A stretch of 64,000 nucleotides of DNA, taken from NCBI RefSeq assembly GCF_042100115.1, contig NC_091273.1, positions 4,774,001 through 4,838,000 on the forward strand. Reading direction: 5' to 3'. The stretch comes from Alternaria dauci. Lineage: Eukaryota > Ascomycota > Dothideomycetes > Pleosporales > Pleosporaceae. Each line of letters starts with the position of its first letter. The stretch's first letter is position 1. Positions 23,207 through 34,441 of the stretch are shown in pieces. Under the pieces are notes generated by a model, which saw only the letters and a list, made by a program, of their open reading frames with translations, made no database searches and was not told where the DNA came from. A program made the translations under genes and the position numbers.

Positions 23207-24706
23207 CTATTCTTCCTCTTCTTGTGCGGTCTTCCTCTTCTTTTCCGCGCGCTGTTCTTCTTCTTCATCTTCCTCTTCACCAGCCGGTTTAGCTACGTCC
23301 ACATCATCCTCGCGTTCAACCTCATCAATCGCCCTCTTCCTCTTTTCACTCCTCGTAACCTCCTCGCCGGCCGACTTCTCAGTGACAAACAGCGTACTGG
23401 CCGTCTCCTTCACGCTACTACTCTGCTCACTCACTTCCGCCTCCACCTCATCTTCCTCGTCATCAACCAACCCCAGATCAACCGTATTCTTATCCGGATC
23501 CTCCAGGGCAAGCTGAATCTTCTCCAGTCCCATATCATCCCCCTCGAACGTCTCACTAATCTCCGGATCCACCCACCCCTCCGTATAACTGCCTCCAAAA
23601 TCAATGATCCAAAGCTCGTCGTGAGCGTCCACCATGAAGTTATCCGCTTTCGCATCACCCCATACTATATCGTTGTCGTGAAGCACCGATATATACTATG
23701 CGCTCTTCTGGCTCCAAACGCGCCGCTTCTCCTCATCTACCGACGACTTGAGCAACTTTGTCAGTGGCGTCGGACTCTCAATGTTCTCTAGCAAGAGACC
23801 CATGACCTCTGTCTTGCTGTTGCCCAGAGCGACGAAGCCGCGCAAGTGAGGGAACTTGATATCGAGATTCAGCTTCTCCATCTTCCGCAGAATCTGTATC
23901 TCGCGTTTCACAGAGTCGGGTTGGTCGGATACTACAGGTTTGAAGAAATAGGTTTCGCTGCTCTCCTTGTGTAGGACTTGGCCTGGATGGGCGGGCGGAG
24001 GCATGCTGACTTCGGATTGGACGATTAGGTCGTTTGCGTTGTGCCAAGGGAGTTTGTAGTCTTGCATGTATTTCGGAACTTTCATGCGCGGTACGAGGGC
24101 TTCGATTTTGGCTTCTAGATCGGGTGTTGTTTCTACAAGGGCTGGGGAGAGCTCTCCCTTTGCGATCTGCAGGGTGTAGAAGTAAGTTGGGCCGTGGTAC
24201 CATTCGTAGAGTGTGGATTCTTCCGGCTCGCGGTTCGGCGGCGCGTAGGTTTGTGTGATTTCGGAGAAGGAGGCGAGGATCCAGTTCCGGACTTCGACAC
24301 CTGCACTGACAGAATCCTGGTCGGCGTCTTCTCCTGCCTCTTCGATCTCTCCTGGTGTGTATTCACCGTCGTCTGGTACATACTCATCGTCGGCTGAGAC
24401 GTCAACTCCACTGTCTTTTCCTTCTGAGCTTTCTCGGTCTTTGCTCTTGTTTTTCTTTTTGTCATGCACTTTTGCTTCTCGCTCTTCGGCTAGCTCCTCC
24501 TCACGCTCCTCAGCTTCGCGGAGTGCAGAGATAAATTCCAGATATCTGTAGTAGAGAGGTTTCTCGCTGGATTTCTGGAGCGTTCTGGGGTCAACCGTGA
24601 CGTGGAAGCGGACATCGTTGATGAGCGCAGTCAAGGCGCAGCTATCGTCCTCGTCGTAGGAAAAGTGTAGAGTATGAGCTTTGTTGGCAGTGGTACTTTG
24701 AGCCAT
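23207..24706 (-). pseudogene. Kinase-fold protein gene interrupted by a single in-frame TAG
   Basis: From the ATG at 24706 the frame runs 336 codons to a TAG at 23698-23696 and then continues in the same frame for a further 162 codons plus stop, with conserved wording on both sides. Before the stop are an acidic, disordered section (about 85-150) and kinase-like N-lobe sequence (HKESSETYFFKPV, VKREIQILRKME, GLLLENI). After it come the catalytic loop-like VLHDNDIVWGDAKADNF and the metal-binding IIDFGGSYTEGW, then a Glu-rich tail. The stop falls inside what should be the helix leading to the catalytic loop (EKRRVWSQKSA stop YISVLHDND), and spacing is normal if one residue replaces the stop. The only alternative splice, donor at GTAGATG with a 45-bp intron, would delete that helix and lacks a branch site. 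Either a recent nonsense allele, a sequence error or recoding/editing. Confidence 0.7.
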
Positions 24707-25719
24707 TGTTGGAAGGAGTATGCGATTGTAAATAGGGGAGGTATAGCCAGAATGAGTACAAATGACCAGCAATGTGCAAGTCGGGAGATTACATCTATAC
24801 ATTCATTGCAACATCCCACAGACACACTTCTGCGCCTGCGTCGACATCATCGCTATTGCGGATCGCCAACCTAATCGCAAAGTAATTGCCATACCACGCC
24901 TTAGGGGGCTTTGTCTAGTCCATGCATCAACATCTACATCATAGATGTCGTCCTGATCTGCAGGTACGATCGAGATAGTGGAGCAACAGCATACTCAGCA
25001 CGAGTTTTAAGTGGCTGGAAGGCGCGGGAAGATCAATAAATCCGATTGAAATCGAGTCAAGGGCATTGATCTGAAACTGTATAAAATTGAAAAGGTTGGG
25101 TGGAAAGGATCGAGGCTGGCGCGTCGCGAACGCGCCCACGCGCAATGTCGTGACGTCAAGAACGTGCTGGGACGACTTAGCGCTTCACGTTTCTGCGACG
25201 ACCATGCCCCGTGCAACATCCGATACGAAGACTTTGCTTTTGGTCAGCCCATTCGTTGACATACGAATCACATGCAAATACCAAGCGCGAATGATGACAT
25301 TTCACCATGAAGTTACTATTTTGAATCGAGAAGACGCCCAACATTGTCTCGTTGCTACAGAGGCACTCATCCATCATGGTGGCGCATCGCTAGAAGACAT
25401 GCTGCGCTCGTTCTGACGTTCAAACGTCATGACATAACCTAACCGTATACGCCTTGTTGAAATTACAATCCTGCCTGCGAAAGGAGCGTGATCCCACGTC
25501 TTGCGGCCCCTACAATGAACAAAAGAACAGAAGCGAAACACCGTCCTCTCGTAAGAATAATCTTAGATCCTGTCCAAGCCTGCCCAAAATGCGAAAATTG
25601 AAAGCAATGCGTTGAAACATCTTCCAGAGATTGTACGAACGCCAAGTCATTATACGTTCGTAATCCATAACAGTTATCATACAGTCTCGCAGTCGCGCCG
25701 TGATGTCGGGTAAGAATAT
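24707..25719. other. Intergenic region between kinase-like gene and zinc-finger gene
   Basis: 1 kb of unique-looking DNA holding the promoter of the minus-strand kinase-like gene and the 3' end of the zinc-finger gene. No convincing gene on either strand. Confidence 0.4.
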
Positions 25720-27714
25720 TTACACGGTAAAATCCAAGAGGTCGTAGGAGGAAGTGTCCAGTGAAGTAAAGTCACCCATCGCCTTCATCTCAAGATCGAA
25801 CTGAGAGTACGAGCTGTCAGGCATCGTGTCAAACAGCTCATCAAGAGCGTCCTTGGACTCGATTGGCGATGTTGGTGGTGTCGTGAACTGGTTCGACTGG
25901 ATCGATGACCGTGACGGAGAGGAAGACACTTTCAGAGGGCTGGGCTGGGCTGGCTCACTAGAACCATTGGCGGATCCGGAGGAAGCAGGTCGTACGTCGG
26001 CGGGCGACATGGGAGGTGTGTGCGAGTGCTGAGAAAGCTGTTGGAGGATGTTCAAGGATGCGGCGTCACTTGGGTAGGTGGCAGGCGCATAGCTTGATTG
26101 TGCATCTTCAGCGAATGGGCTTGATGAGGTTTCGAAACTAGATTGTCCGTTAGCAATGTTGGAGTCGGAAAATAACTGAGAAACTAACCTGAAGGGATCC
26201 ACTGAAGCGTTCATGGAGTCGAAGCTTTGCGATTCGGACAGAAGCTGAGCTGGCTCGTATCCCTCGATTGGGGAAGACGATCGAGCCTCTGAGTACGGCG
26301 AGCCAGCCGAAGATGCCGGTGCAGATACTATCGCACGTCGCGTTCTGCTGGCCTTCTCGACGCGCTGCTCCATGTCTGGGCGGTTCTTCTTCGGGCGGCC
26401 ACGCTTGGCTTGTCGTCGGACTGCATCCGGGAATCCGCCGACACACATGCCGCGCTGACGATGGCGTGTGAGAGCATCTTGTCGAGCGAAGCCTGCGCCG
26501 CAGGGGCACTTGTAAGGCTTGTTGCCTGAGTGGATCTTTGCATGGCGCTTCAGGTCGTGTTGTCGGACAAAGCACTTACCGCATCCATTGCACTTGTATT
26601 GACGATCACCAAGATGAGTCTGAACGTGAGATCGAATGTTCTCACGACGTCCGAAGACTTTGCTGCAACCTTCATAAAGGCAAGTCCACTTGCCGGTCGT
26701 GGCATCTTGCTCGCTAATGTAGCGCGCGACTTCTTCTGGCGCAATGCCGGTGTACTCATAGCTTGCGTCGACCTCAAGGTCATTGAAGATCTGAGGGTGC
26801 GAGAATGAGTCCATCATCGGAAGACCGCTGATCGACATTGAAGTTTGCGGCGTAGGCAGCATGGACTGTGTTTGCGAAAACATCATCTCTTGGTGCTCTT
26901 CGATGTTCTGCAAGAAGGATTGTACGTCCTTTTGCCGTGGTGAAGATACTGGCGATGGTGACAAAGCATCGGATGTGTAATAGGATGACGACTCGTAGCC
27001 CATGTCGGCGTCCGGGTTTTCAAAGTCGAAAGTCATGGCTCGTGAGGTTGGCTCAAGGTTGATGTCACCCATGGCAGTGAAGCTTGGGTGCTGAGGAGCT
27101 GCGCTAAAAGCCTCATGACTGGGTAGCTGCGCGGGCTTTTGTGGTGTCGCAGTGGGTGTTGGGAGAATGTTGATGAAGACTTGTCCACATGAGCCATACA
27201 CCGACTGTATGTGCTCGTGGAGTTCTTTCAGTTGCTGTTCGGTAGGGGGTTTAGAGGAGGAGGAAGGAGGCTGCTGGGGAGACTGCGCACGGAGTGTCCG
27301 TCGCGGAGTCCGCGGTGTGATGGGAGAGATCTGTACTGGGGACGCCAAAAAGGATTCCTGGGGGCCCGGCTGGGGCTGTCTGTGCGAATGCGCTACTTGC
27401 ATAGATTGCTGTGGTATTTGTCCTAGATTGTTAGTATTACTTACCGTACTGTCCTCCTGCTGGAAGGATGGTGTGTCGAAGGGTCCTGGGCGGTGTGTGT
27501 AGTCCTGGTTTGTGGCTTGTCGGGCGGCATGGATGGAGTCTAGGCTGAGGCCACGTAGGTCCAAGCTCACGCCGCTTCGGTGTGGTCGTCGTCGTTGTAG
27601 GTTAGCAGGTGGTGCTCGTACTGTGGGTGCGTCAAAAACAGCTGGTGTCGAAAGTTGTCGTCGGTGCTGAATCCGTTGGCGCTGGATGCCGGCTGGCATG
27701 TTGTTGGACAGCAT
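25720..27714 (-). CDS. C2H2 zinc-finger transcription factor, Ace2/Swi5 type
   Basis: The frame encodes up to 664 residues. Three consecutive C2H2 fingers start near residue 345: CLYEGCSKVFGRRENIRSHVQTH, CNGCGKCFVRQHDLKRHAKIH and a third beginning CPCGAGFARQDAL, followed by a basic KRGRPKKNRPD tail. The HLGDRQYKC linker, CxCG third finger and RGRPKK tail match the yeast Swi5/Ace2 family, which drives late-mitotic cell-separation genes; in Pezizomycotina such proteins are often annotated as 'metallothionein expression activator'. The rest is Ser/Pro/Gln-rich with many SP/TP sites. A 51-nt stretch at 26188-26138 has a GTTAGT donor, GCTAAC branch and CTAG acceptor and is probably an intron even though it keeps the frame open; removal gives 647 residues and joins VDPF to SFETSSSP. 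Start chosen at the first ATG downstream of a leader intron. Confidence 0.88.
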   Translation of the reverse strand: MLSNNMPAGIQRQRIQHRRQLSTPAVFDAPTVRAPPANLQRRRPHRSGVSLDLRGLSLDSIHAARQATNQDYTHRPGPFDTPSFQQEDSTVSNTNNLGQIPQQSMQVAHSHRQPQPGPQESFLASPVQISPITPRTPRRTLRAQSPQQPPSSSSKPPTEQQLKELHEHIQSVYGSCGQVFINILPTPTATPQKPAQLPSHEAFSAAPQHPSFTAMGDINLEPTSRAMTFDFENPDADMGYESSSYYTSDALSPSPVSSPRQKDVQSFLQNIEEHQEMMFSQTQSMLPTPQTSMSISGLPMMDSFSHPQIFNDLEVDASYEYTGIAPEEVARYISEQDATTGKWTCLYEGCSKVFGRRENIRSHVQTHLGDRQYKCNGCGKCFVRQHDLKRHAKIHSGNKPYKCPCGAGFARQDALTRHRQRGMCVGGFPDAVRRQAKRGRPKKNRPDMEQRVEKASRTRRAIVSAPASSAGSPYSEARSSSPIEGYEPAQLLSESQSFDSMNASVDPFRLVSQLFSDSNIANGQSSFETSSSPFAEDAQSSYAPATYPSDAASLNILQQLSQHSHTPPMSPADVRPASSGSANGSSEPAQPSPLKVSSSPSRSSIQSNQFTTPPTSPIESKDALDELFDTMPDSSYSQFDLEMKAMGDFTSLDTSSYDLLDFTV
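26138..26188 (-). other. Probable frame-preserving 51-nt intron in the zinc-finger gene
   Basis: On the minus strand: GTTAGT donor, GCTAAC branch 12 nt before a CTAG acceptor, length divisible by three and no stop. Translated, it gives a hydrophobic stretch (VSQLFSDSNIANGQS) out of style with its surroundings. Confidence 0.65.
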
Positions 27715-27780
27715 TTCGTATGCAGGTCGAGTCCGGAGTTGGTTCTCGGGAGGATGGGGATAGTCCTATGGGTTCCGAAA

Positions 27781-27853
27781 CTGATGTGGTGTTAGCATTC
27801 GATGTCATGTGATGGTTTCGACTACGGCGAGACGGAAGTCCCGAGTAACTTAC
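27781..27853 (-). other. Probable 5'-leader intron of the zinc-finger gene
   Basis: A GTAAGT donor, GCTAAC branch and CATCAG acceptor on the minus strand lie just upstream of the start codon. An in-frame TAG immediately downstream of the acceptor means coding cannot start before it, supporting the ATG at 27714. Confidence 0.5.
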
Positions 27854-29020
<1,167 letters not shown>

Positions 29021-29353
29021 GCGCATCGCCACCGGGGCACGCGACACGATCGATGACGAGTTACGGCATCAAGGCATATACGGGGAGGAGCTGGATGGGT
29101 TTCACCACAATGTCGGACATCTAGAATCAATCAAATTCGTCAACGACTTCACATCTCGGCTATCGGGCTCATCGTGAACTGAGTGCTCAGTGCGTGTGGT
29201 GCGAGCGTCATACCAGTGATCTCCCGTATTCGTGTAGATCTTCATCTCGCGTAAATGATCTGAGTAAAACTTTTGCACTTTGCTGTAATCCGAGCTGTTG
29301 TATGAGTGGCAGTTGTTACAGATTGGCCTCGTCAGAGCTGCATACCTTCGTGA
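29021..29353. other. Convergent 3' region after ubiquitin-eS31
   Basis: About 330 bp between two converging genes; no gene or repeat recognised. Confidence 0.4.
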
Positions 29354-30463
29354 CTACCAGCTAACAGACGTGCACATTACTACAACCGCGCCCAACATTC
29401 CAATCATCAGAATTGAAAACGACTGGCCAGACATCCTCACAGCTCCCCCCAGTGCATCGTTACCACCCGGTCCTGGTGCGATCTCTCCCTGCCCGTTAAC
29501 ACTGCCCTGATTGTTGCCGTTTCCGCCTCCACTCCCGCTCCCACTCCCACTCGATCCTTCATCTGGTCCATTTCCTCCAACTTGGCCACCGTCACCCCTT
29601 GCGCTTGTTTCGAGTGGAATGTCCTGTATAGGCTGCCCTGGTGGGTTGTTGACGCTGTTGACCTGCGTCTGAAAGTCCTCCAACGGATTTTCAATCATTG
29701 CGCAGGGCATTCGTCCTCCATTCGCACTGAGTGGACCGGGAGCGGGTTTCGTGGTCAGTTGTGAGGCACCTGGAAAGCGCTGGATGCTGTTTGTAACACC
29801 GATGGGAAGGTTGAAGATCGTGTATCGTTCTACGCCATTTAATCGATAGTTCTGGTGTATACTGATATTGTAGTCTCCTCTCGCAGTTGAACCCTCATCC
29901 TCATTATTATCACCAACTAAACACTCCGGCCATTCGAAGTTGATATGCTTGACTGTCTGGCCACTTTCCTGATCGAGTATGTCTGCGAAAGGTGGTGTGG
30001 ACGTCGTCAGGTTCGATATCGTAAAGTTCTTCTGCGTAACCGTAGATGTGAGGAAGAGCGTGAAGTTGAAGACTTGTGTGAGCCGGTCGGCGATATTGCG
30101 TGGCGGCACGGGGAGTTTGCCATCGCCTGAGACGTCGAGCGCGATGTGTAGAAAGTCGCCGCCCATAGGCGTGAAGGGCTGGGGCTTATTGTGTTGTCAG
30201 CGGAAGTATCGCGCATCCTTCGACACCTCACGTACCGCGAGTATGATTCCTAATCCTGGCGTAAATATGCGTCCATTCACAATAGTGAACGCGCTGGTAT
30301 CGGGTCCGTTGTTCTGTCCATTACGATTGTTGTTGCCATTCTGTCGTCTCTCGAACGGACCATGGCCTGGCGACCACGTTCCCAGCATCTGCGCATTGAT
30401 GACATTGTACATTAAACATAACGAAAAGAGAGATAGCGATGAGGAAAACTTCGAGAAAATCAT
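29354..30463 (-). CDS. Secreted, probably GPI-anchored protein of unknown function
   Basis: Minus-strand exons 30463-30236 and 30184-29354 join through a 51-bp intron (GTACGT donor, GCTGAC branch, AATAAG acceptor) to 352 residues. A clear signal peptide (SSLSLFSLCLMYNVINAQ) is followed by an Asn/Gln-rich patch, a central part with a FLHIALDVSGDGKLPVPP block and several N-glycosylation sequons, then a Gly/Ser/Asn-rich spacer (SSGSGSGSGGGNGNNQG) and a hydrophobic C-terminus (FSILMIGMLGAVVVMC). This order (signal, folded ectodomain, Ser/Gly-rich stalk, hydrophobic tail without charged end) is what GPI-anchored fungal cell-surface proteins look like. I do not recognise the ectodomain family. Confidence 0.75.
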
Positions 30464-31833
30464 TGCTCAACAACGATGCATGCTGACCAGCAGTAACGAC
30501 AGAAAGAAAGAAGCGTAAAGGATGGCCTGAAGCGGGATACGTTGTTAGCAATAGATCAAGGAAGCGCAACTCTAGCGACGGTTCGCAGCCCGCGATAGCT
30601 GGAACTGGTATCGCGTGCCCAGAGGCCTTTGCATGATGCTTGGTGGAGAGCGAGAGCAGGCTTTCATGCGAAACTGGACGAAATGGGCCTTGTGATGCTT
30701 GCGTATCACGTTCCGAGACACGTGGTGTCTGAGACGTTGTAGTTCGGCTGTGGTTCAGCCGATGAGAGGCAATTCTGCCCCAGCGCCTTGACCACGTTAA
30801 CACAACGCGTCCACGCGAACACCTCCATCGCTTTCGCATATTCAGATGTTCATCGATTTCCGGGAATGAGGCGCCCATTGGTAACGTTGCGATGTTTGTT
30901 TTTTTCAGCGTCTCTTGTCTTGACGTGGTACAACGACTACCTCAATCGCTTCGAGCCTCATGAGTAGCCAACTCTGCTACGAGGGAGCACGTTTCCTGTG
31001 GTTATATCCCAACTTCAAATCTTATCCTGAAGCTATATACAGGTTTCCACTCTACATGCATCGTTAGAAAAGCAACAGTTAATACCTTAAGGGTGAGTTT
31101 AGGCGTGAATTTTTAGAAAGACGAGCTTCTTCGTACAAAAAACTGCGACGAGCTAAAGACTAATATATCTGTAGATCAATGTGAGGACGAATGGCATCGC
31201 ATACGCTTGAGCACCTGTGGAGCCTCTCTGCGCTGTTTACGGCAAGATCCTCAGCACATCTTGTGTAACATCCAGAACATTCGCCGCCTCTACACAATGC
31301 CATCCCAACGCAATATCATAATGCAGCATAAAATTGGGATTACATCCGTGTTGGAGCACTGTAAAGTTACCAACGCAACACTAAGAGCTGCACTGGTACC
31401 ACTACACAATGTAGATGTCCAGGTCTAAAATACCAAAGGTGTTAATCTCCCTAGCTATGGGCAGCAACAACTGCCGCAACATTCAAAGGAACCACTTCAA
31501 CTTTGTATGGACAATAGTCTTCACCTACTTTCTTAAGATACCTTGATATTGGAAACCACTGATACTTTCGGTCCTCTAATATTTGAGAAGAACATACTCT
31601 GACACTTCCTAGTGTGCGCTATCAAGCTATTGTCTCCAACCTCTTGCGAGCTCGTTCGCCTTCCTCGTCATGTGTGTGGCTTGTCGGGAGCAAACATCAC
31701 AGGATCTCATTCTGTACAATCCAGAAGGGAAAATCGCCAAAGCCTCATCCATGGATAATTCCAGGCGAGTTTCTATGTGTAAGGACCAATTGACGAAGAT
31801 CCCAGTCGCCAATACACCTGAAACCTTCCAGTC
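30464..31833. other. Divergent intergenic region upstream of the BCS1-like gene
   Basis: 1.4 kb, AT-richer from 31000 to 31600. Short frames here show no domain. A membrane-anchor exon for the BCS1-like gene was looked for and not found. Confidence 0.4.
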
Positions 31834-34140
31834 ATGGATTTTGGTGTACTCAGTAGAGGGCAGGATTCTTGGATCCTGAAATACATGAACTCTGAATTCT
31901 ACGAAATTGCTCGCAACTCAATCAAAGAACGTACTAGAGGCCGAGACATACATGTGGCTATCATAGCCTGTGCCGCTCTCAACGTGGCTCGTGTACAGAT
32001 TCCCGTCGTGCTGGATGCACTTTTGAACCAGGTCAAATGGCAGGTCACCAGTTCCATCGTCATCGACGGTTACGATATTCAGTTTTGTAACGGGCTGCTG
32101 AAATTAGTCCGCGAGAAATCTGAAGAAAGCCGGAAGCTTCGACGATTCCGTGGCGAGCATGAAGTTCGTACGCGTTATGGCAGGCTCTCCCCTCTTGCCG
32201 GAAAGATGCACAGCTCGTTTTGGCATGATGGTACACATTTCACGCTTGACATTCAGCGTCCCAAGACAGCACATAAGAATAAGGGAACAGGAAATACTGA
32301 ACGTGTTGACAATAGCGAATTATTCAGACTCGATGCCCCTGGTTCAACATCCATAACCGTTCGATGCTGGGGACATAGCCGAGAGCCTATCACGGAATTG
32401 TTCAAATACATTGAGAAGCGCATTTCCGAAAGTAAAAAGCTAAACGACGTCGAACTGCAGGCTAATGCTAGAATGGATAGGAATTTTGATCGACCAAAAC
32501 GTCCCCTTTCTACCATTGACCTCGAGCCAAAGATGATGCAGGATATCATCGACGATGTTGAGCTGTTTTTCCACAAAGACTCCCAGGATTGGTACCAAAA
32601 CAGTGGTCGACCATATCGCCATGGTTATCTACTCACTGGCCCACCCGGTTCTGGGAAATCATCACTCTTGGCCGGCATTGCCTCCCATGCGAATGTACCC
32701 TTGTTTCTGGTAAATCTACAAGGCATGGATGACAACGACTTGAAAGAGGCTTTTAACAGAATTCCTTTCTGGAGCTGTGTTGCCCTTGAGGACATTGATT
32801 GCGTTGGCGCTGATGTTGGCAACCGCGGTGCCCAGAAGCCGAAACCACAGTCTCAACCGAGGAACGAATCATCAGAATGTGCTAAGCCTCCAAAGGATGC
32901 GCCACTAAATCCAGTGGAGGCTCTGATGACGAAGTTCATTCAGAAGCAAGCTACTGCAAGCGAAATGGTTCTGGATCAAGTCAAAGCTATCAACTCGGCT
33001 ACTCTTGATTATCTAGGTGAGGCTGAAGACTTCGAGACCGACAAATACAGGAAAGGCACCAGTTCACTAAAGAAGCATATGACACTTTCGGGCCTACTTA
33101 ATGCGATTGACGGTGTCAGTGCCACAGAAAGTAAATTAATCATCATGACGACGAACCATCCCGAGAAGCTAGATCCAGCCCTCTATCGGGCTGGTCGTGT
33201 TGAGCGCACGTGCGAGATTTCATACGCAACCAAAGCCAGCGCCATCATGACTTTCAAGCGCCTCTTCGACCTCGACATCCGCAAACGATTCACGTCCGAC
33301 GCCATCGATCGTTTTGCCCAAGCTTTCCAGGCTCAGTTTCCTAGCAAGTCACGTATTACCACTGCTGAGCTCGCCAAGTATTGCGGCCAATACCGCGGGA
33401 AGCCGGATGTCGCTGTCAAGGAGTTCGCTGACTGGTTACAACGGGGCGCAGATAAATTCACTTGTTCCATTAACTACAGCAAGATAGTCAACGAGGAGGG
33501 TGTTTATAACGTTCCCGAACCCTTTGATGAAGAGCTTCTTCGAGTCAGCACGGACGATCTGATTGACCCTGATGCAGCCACAGCGTCTGGTACTGACGTA
33601 GCTTCCAAAACACAAACGACACATCGAAAGTTTGGATTCTGGAACCCTCTCAAAGCCTTGAATAAGTTGCTTTTAGACTCTGGTGAGTATGTCGATCTTG
33701 AATGTATTGAGGACTCGCTCTCTGGAAACATTGACCTACCGGCTTCACCACTAGGCATGTCGTCGATACAAACTCCGTTACAGAGTCTCGACTTGGTTCC
33801 AGAGTTTACGGATGCTGACTTTGATGATGACTTTGGTGATGACCTTGAGCCTTTGCTCAAGAACCACGACTCAACTGCTGAGGCTTCACCGACACCATTA
33901 GAAGAATCTCTCTGGGACGAGGCGCACCATAATCAGGCTAGCCCCGTTCGCTCGATCACCTCGGTCAAGTTCTCCGAGCCAGGCAAGTTGGCGCTAGCCT
34001 CGCCCCGCCCTATTACTGAAGACTTGACTGTGCCTGAACAGGGGCGCAACGATTCTGGCTTCGATGATCCTAGCGTAGATGGCTCCGATACGGACGAGTT
34101 TAATACGGCTGAAGAGTATCCTAGCTCATCTACCCCCTGA
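31834..34140 (+). CDS. BCS1-like AAA ATPase with long acidic C-terminal extension
   Basis: Single exon, 768 residues. Residues about 35-230 match the BCS1_N region by position and style (VKWQVTSSIVIDGYD, then GRLSPLAGKMHSSFW). The AAA domain follows: YLLTGPPGSGKSSLLAG (Walker A, K275), CVALEDIDCVG (Walker B), sensor-1 LIIMTTNHPEKLDPALYRAGRVER with arginine fingers. Between Walker B and sensor 1 there is an insertion of roughly 100 residues, common in filamentous fungal BCS1 paralogs and absent from yeast Bcs1. The last 170 residues are acidic, Ser/Pro-rich and probably disordered. True Bcs1 inserts the Rieske protein into complex III from the mitochondrial inner membrane; here I see no clear transmembrane helix or presequence before the BCS1_N part, so this is a paralog of unknown role and not the housekeeping Bcs1. 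Confidence 0.88.
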   Translation: MDFGVLSRGQDSWILKYMNSEFYEIARNSIKERTRGRDIHVAIIACAALNVARVQIPVVLDALLNQVKWQVTSSIVIDGYDIQFCNGLLKLVREKSEESRKLRRFRGEHEVRTRYGRLSPLAGKMHSSFWHDGTHFTLDIQRPKTAHKNKGTGNTERVDNSELFRLDAPGSTSITVRCWGHSREPITELFKYIEKRISESKKLNDVELQANARMDRNFDRPKRPLSTIDLEPKMMQDIIDDVELFFHKDSQDWYQNSGRPYRHGYLLTGPPGSGKSSLLAGIASHANVPLFLVNLQGMDDNDLKEAFNRIPFWSCVALEDIDCVGADVGNRGAQKPKPQSQPRNESSECAKPPKDAPLNPVEALMTKFIQKQATASEMVLDQVKAINSATLDYLGEAEDFETDKYRKGTSSLKKHMTLSGLLNAIDGVSATESKLIIMTTNHPEKLDPALYRAGRVERTCEISYATKASAIMTFKRLFDLDIRKRFTSDAIDRFAQAFQAQFPSKSRITTAELAKYCGQYRGKPDVAVKEFADWLQRGADKFTCSINYSKIVNEEGVYNVPEPFDEELLRVSTDDLIDPDAATASGTDVASKTQTTHRKFGFWNPLKALNKLLLDSGEYVDLECIEDSLSGNIDLPASPLGMSSIQTPLQSLDLVPEFTDADFDDDFGDDLEPLLKNHDSTAEASPTPLEESLWDEAHHNQASPVRSITSVKFSEPGKLALASPRPITEDLTVPEQGRNDSGFDDPSVDGSDTDEFNTAEEYPSSSTP

Positions 34141-34441
34141 GACACAATGAGTAAGCCAAAAAGTGCATAGCTTTTGTGCAAAACGTCACGGTGCTTGAAT
34201 TCGGGTGAATTCCATGACAAGAAGGTGAACTGTCGCTCAAGCCGGTCTCCAACCGTACTAGGAGTTTATATAAAGTACTCAGAGCTTTGTACATATGAAA
34301 TCCAGACAGCGGAGGTATTGTTCACGTACCAGGCGTGTAATCATTAGTCCATTCATGGTTCATGAAGAAAACAAAGTAAGGTCTATTGGTATCAAGGAAA
34401 TTCGTATCGACCGTATGTCAAAGTGTACATACGGTTTGCGA
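34141..34441. other. Convergent 3' region between BCS1-like and membrane protein genes
   Basis: 300 bp without a gene; the word GAATTC-GGGT-GAATTC at 34197-34212 is a small repeat. Confidence 0.35.

Noticed and set aside
23699..23743. 45-bp intron that would remove the in-frame TAG of the kinase-like gene
   Set aside because: Donor GTAGAT is poor, there is no branch site and splicing would delete the helix before the catalytic loop.
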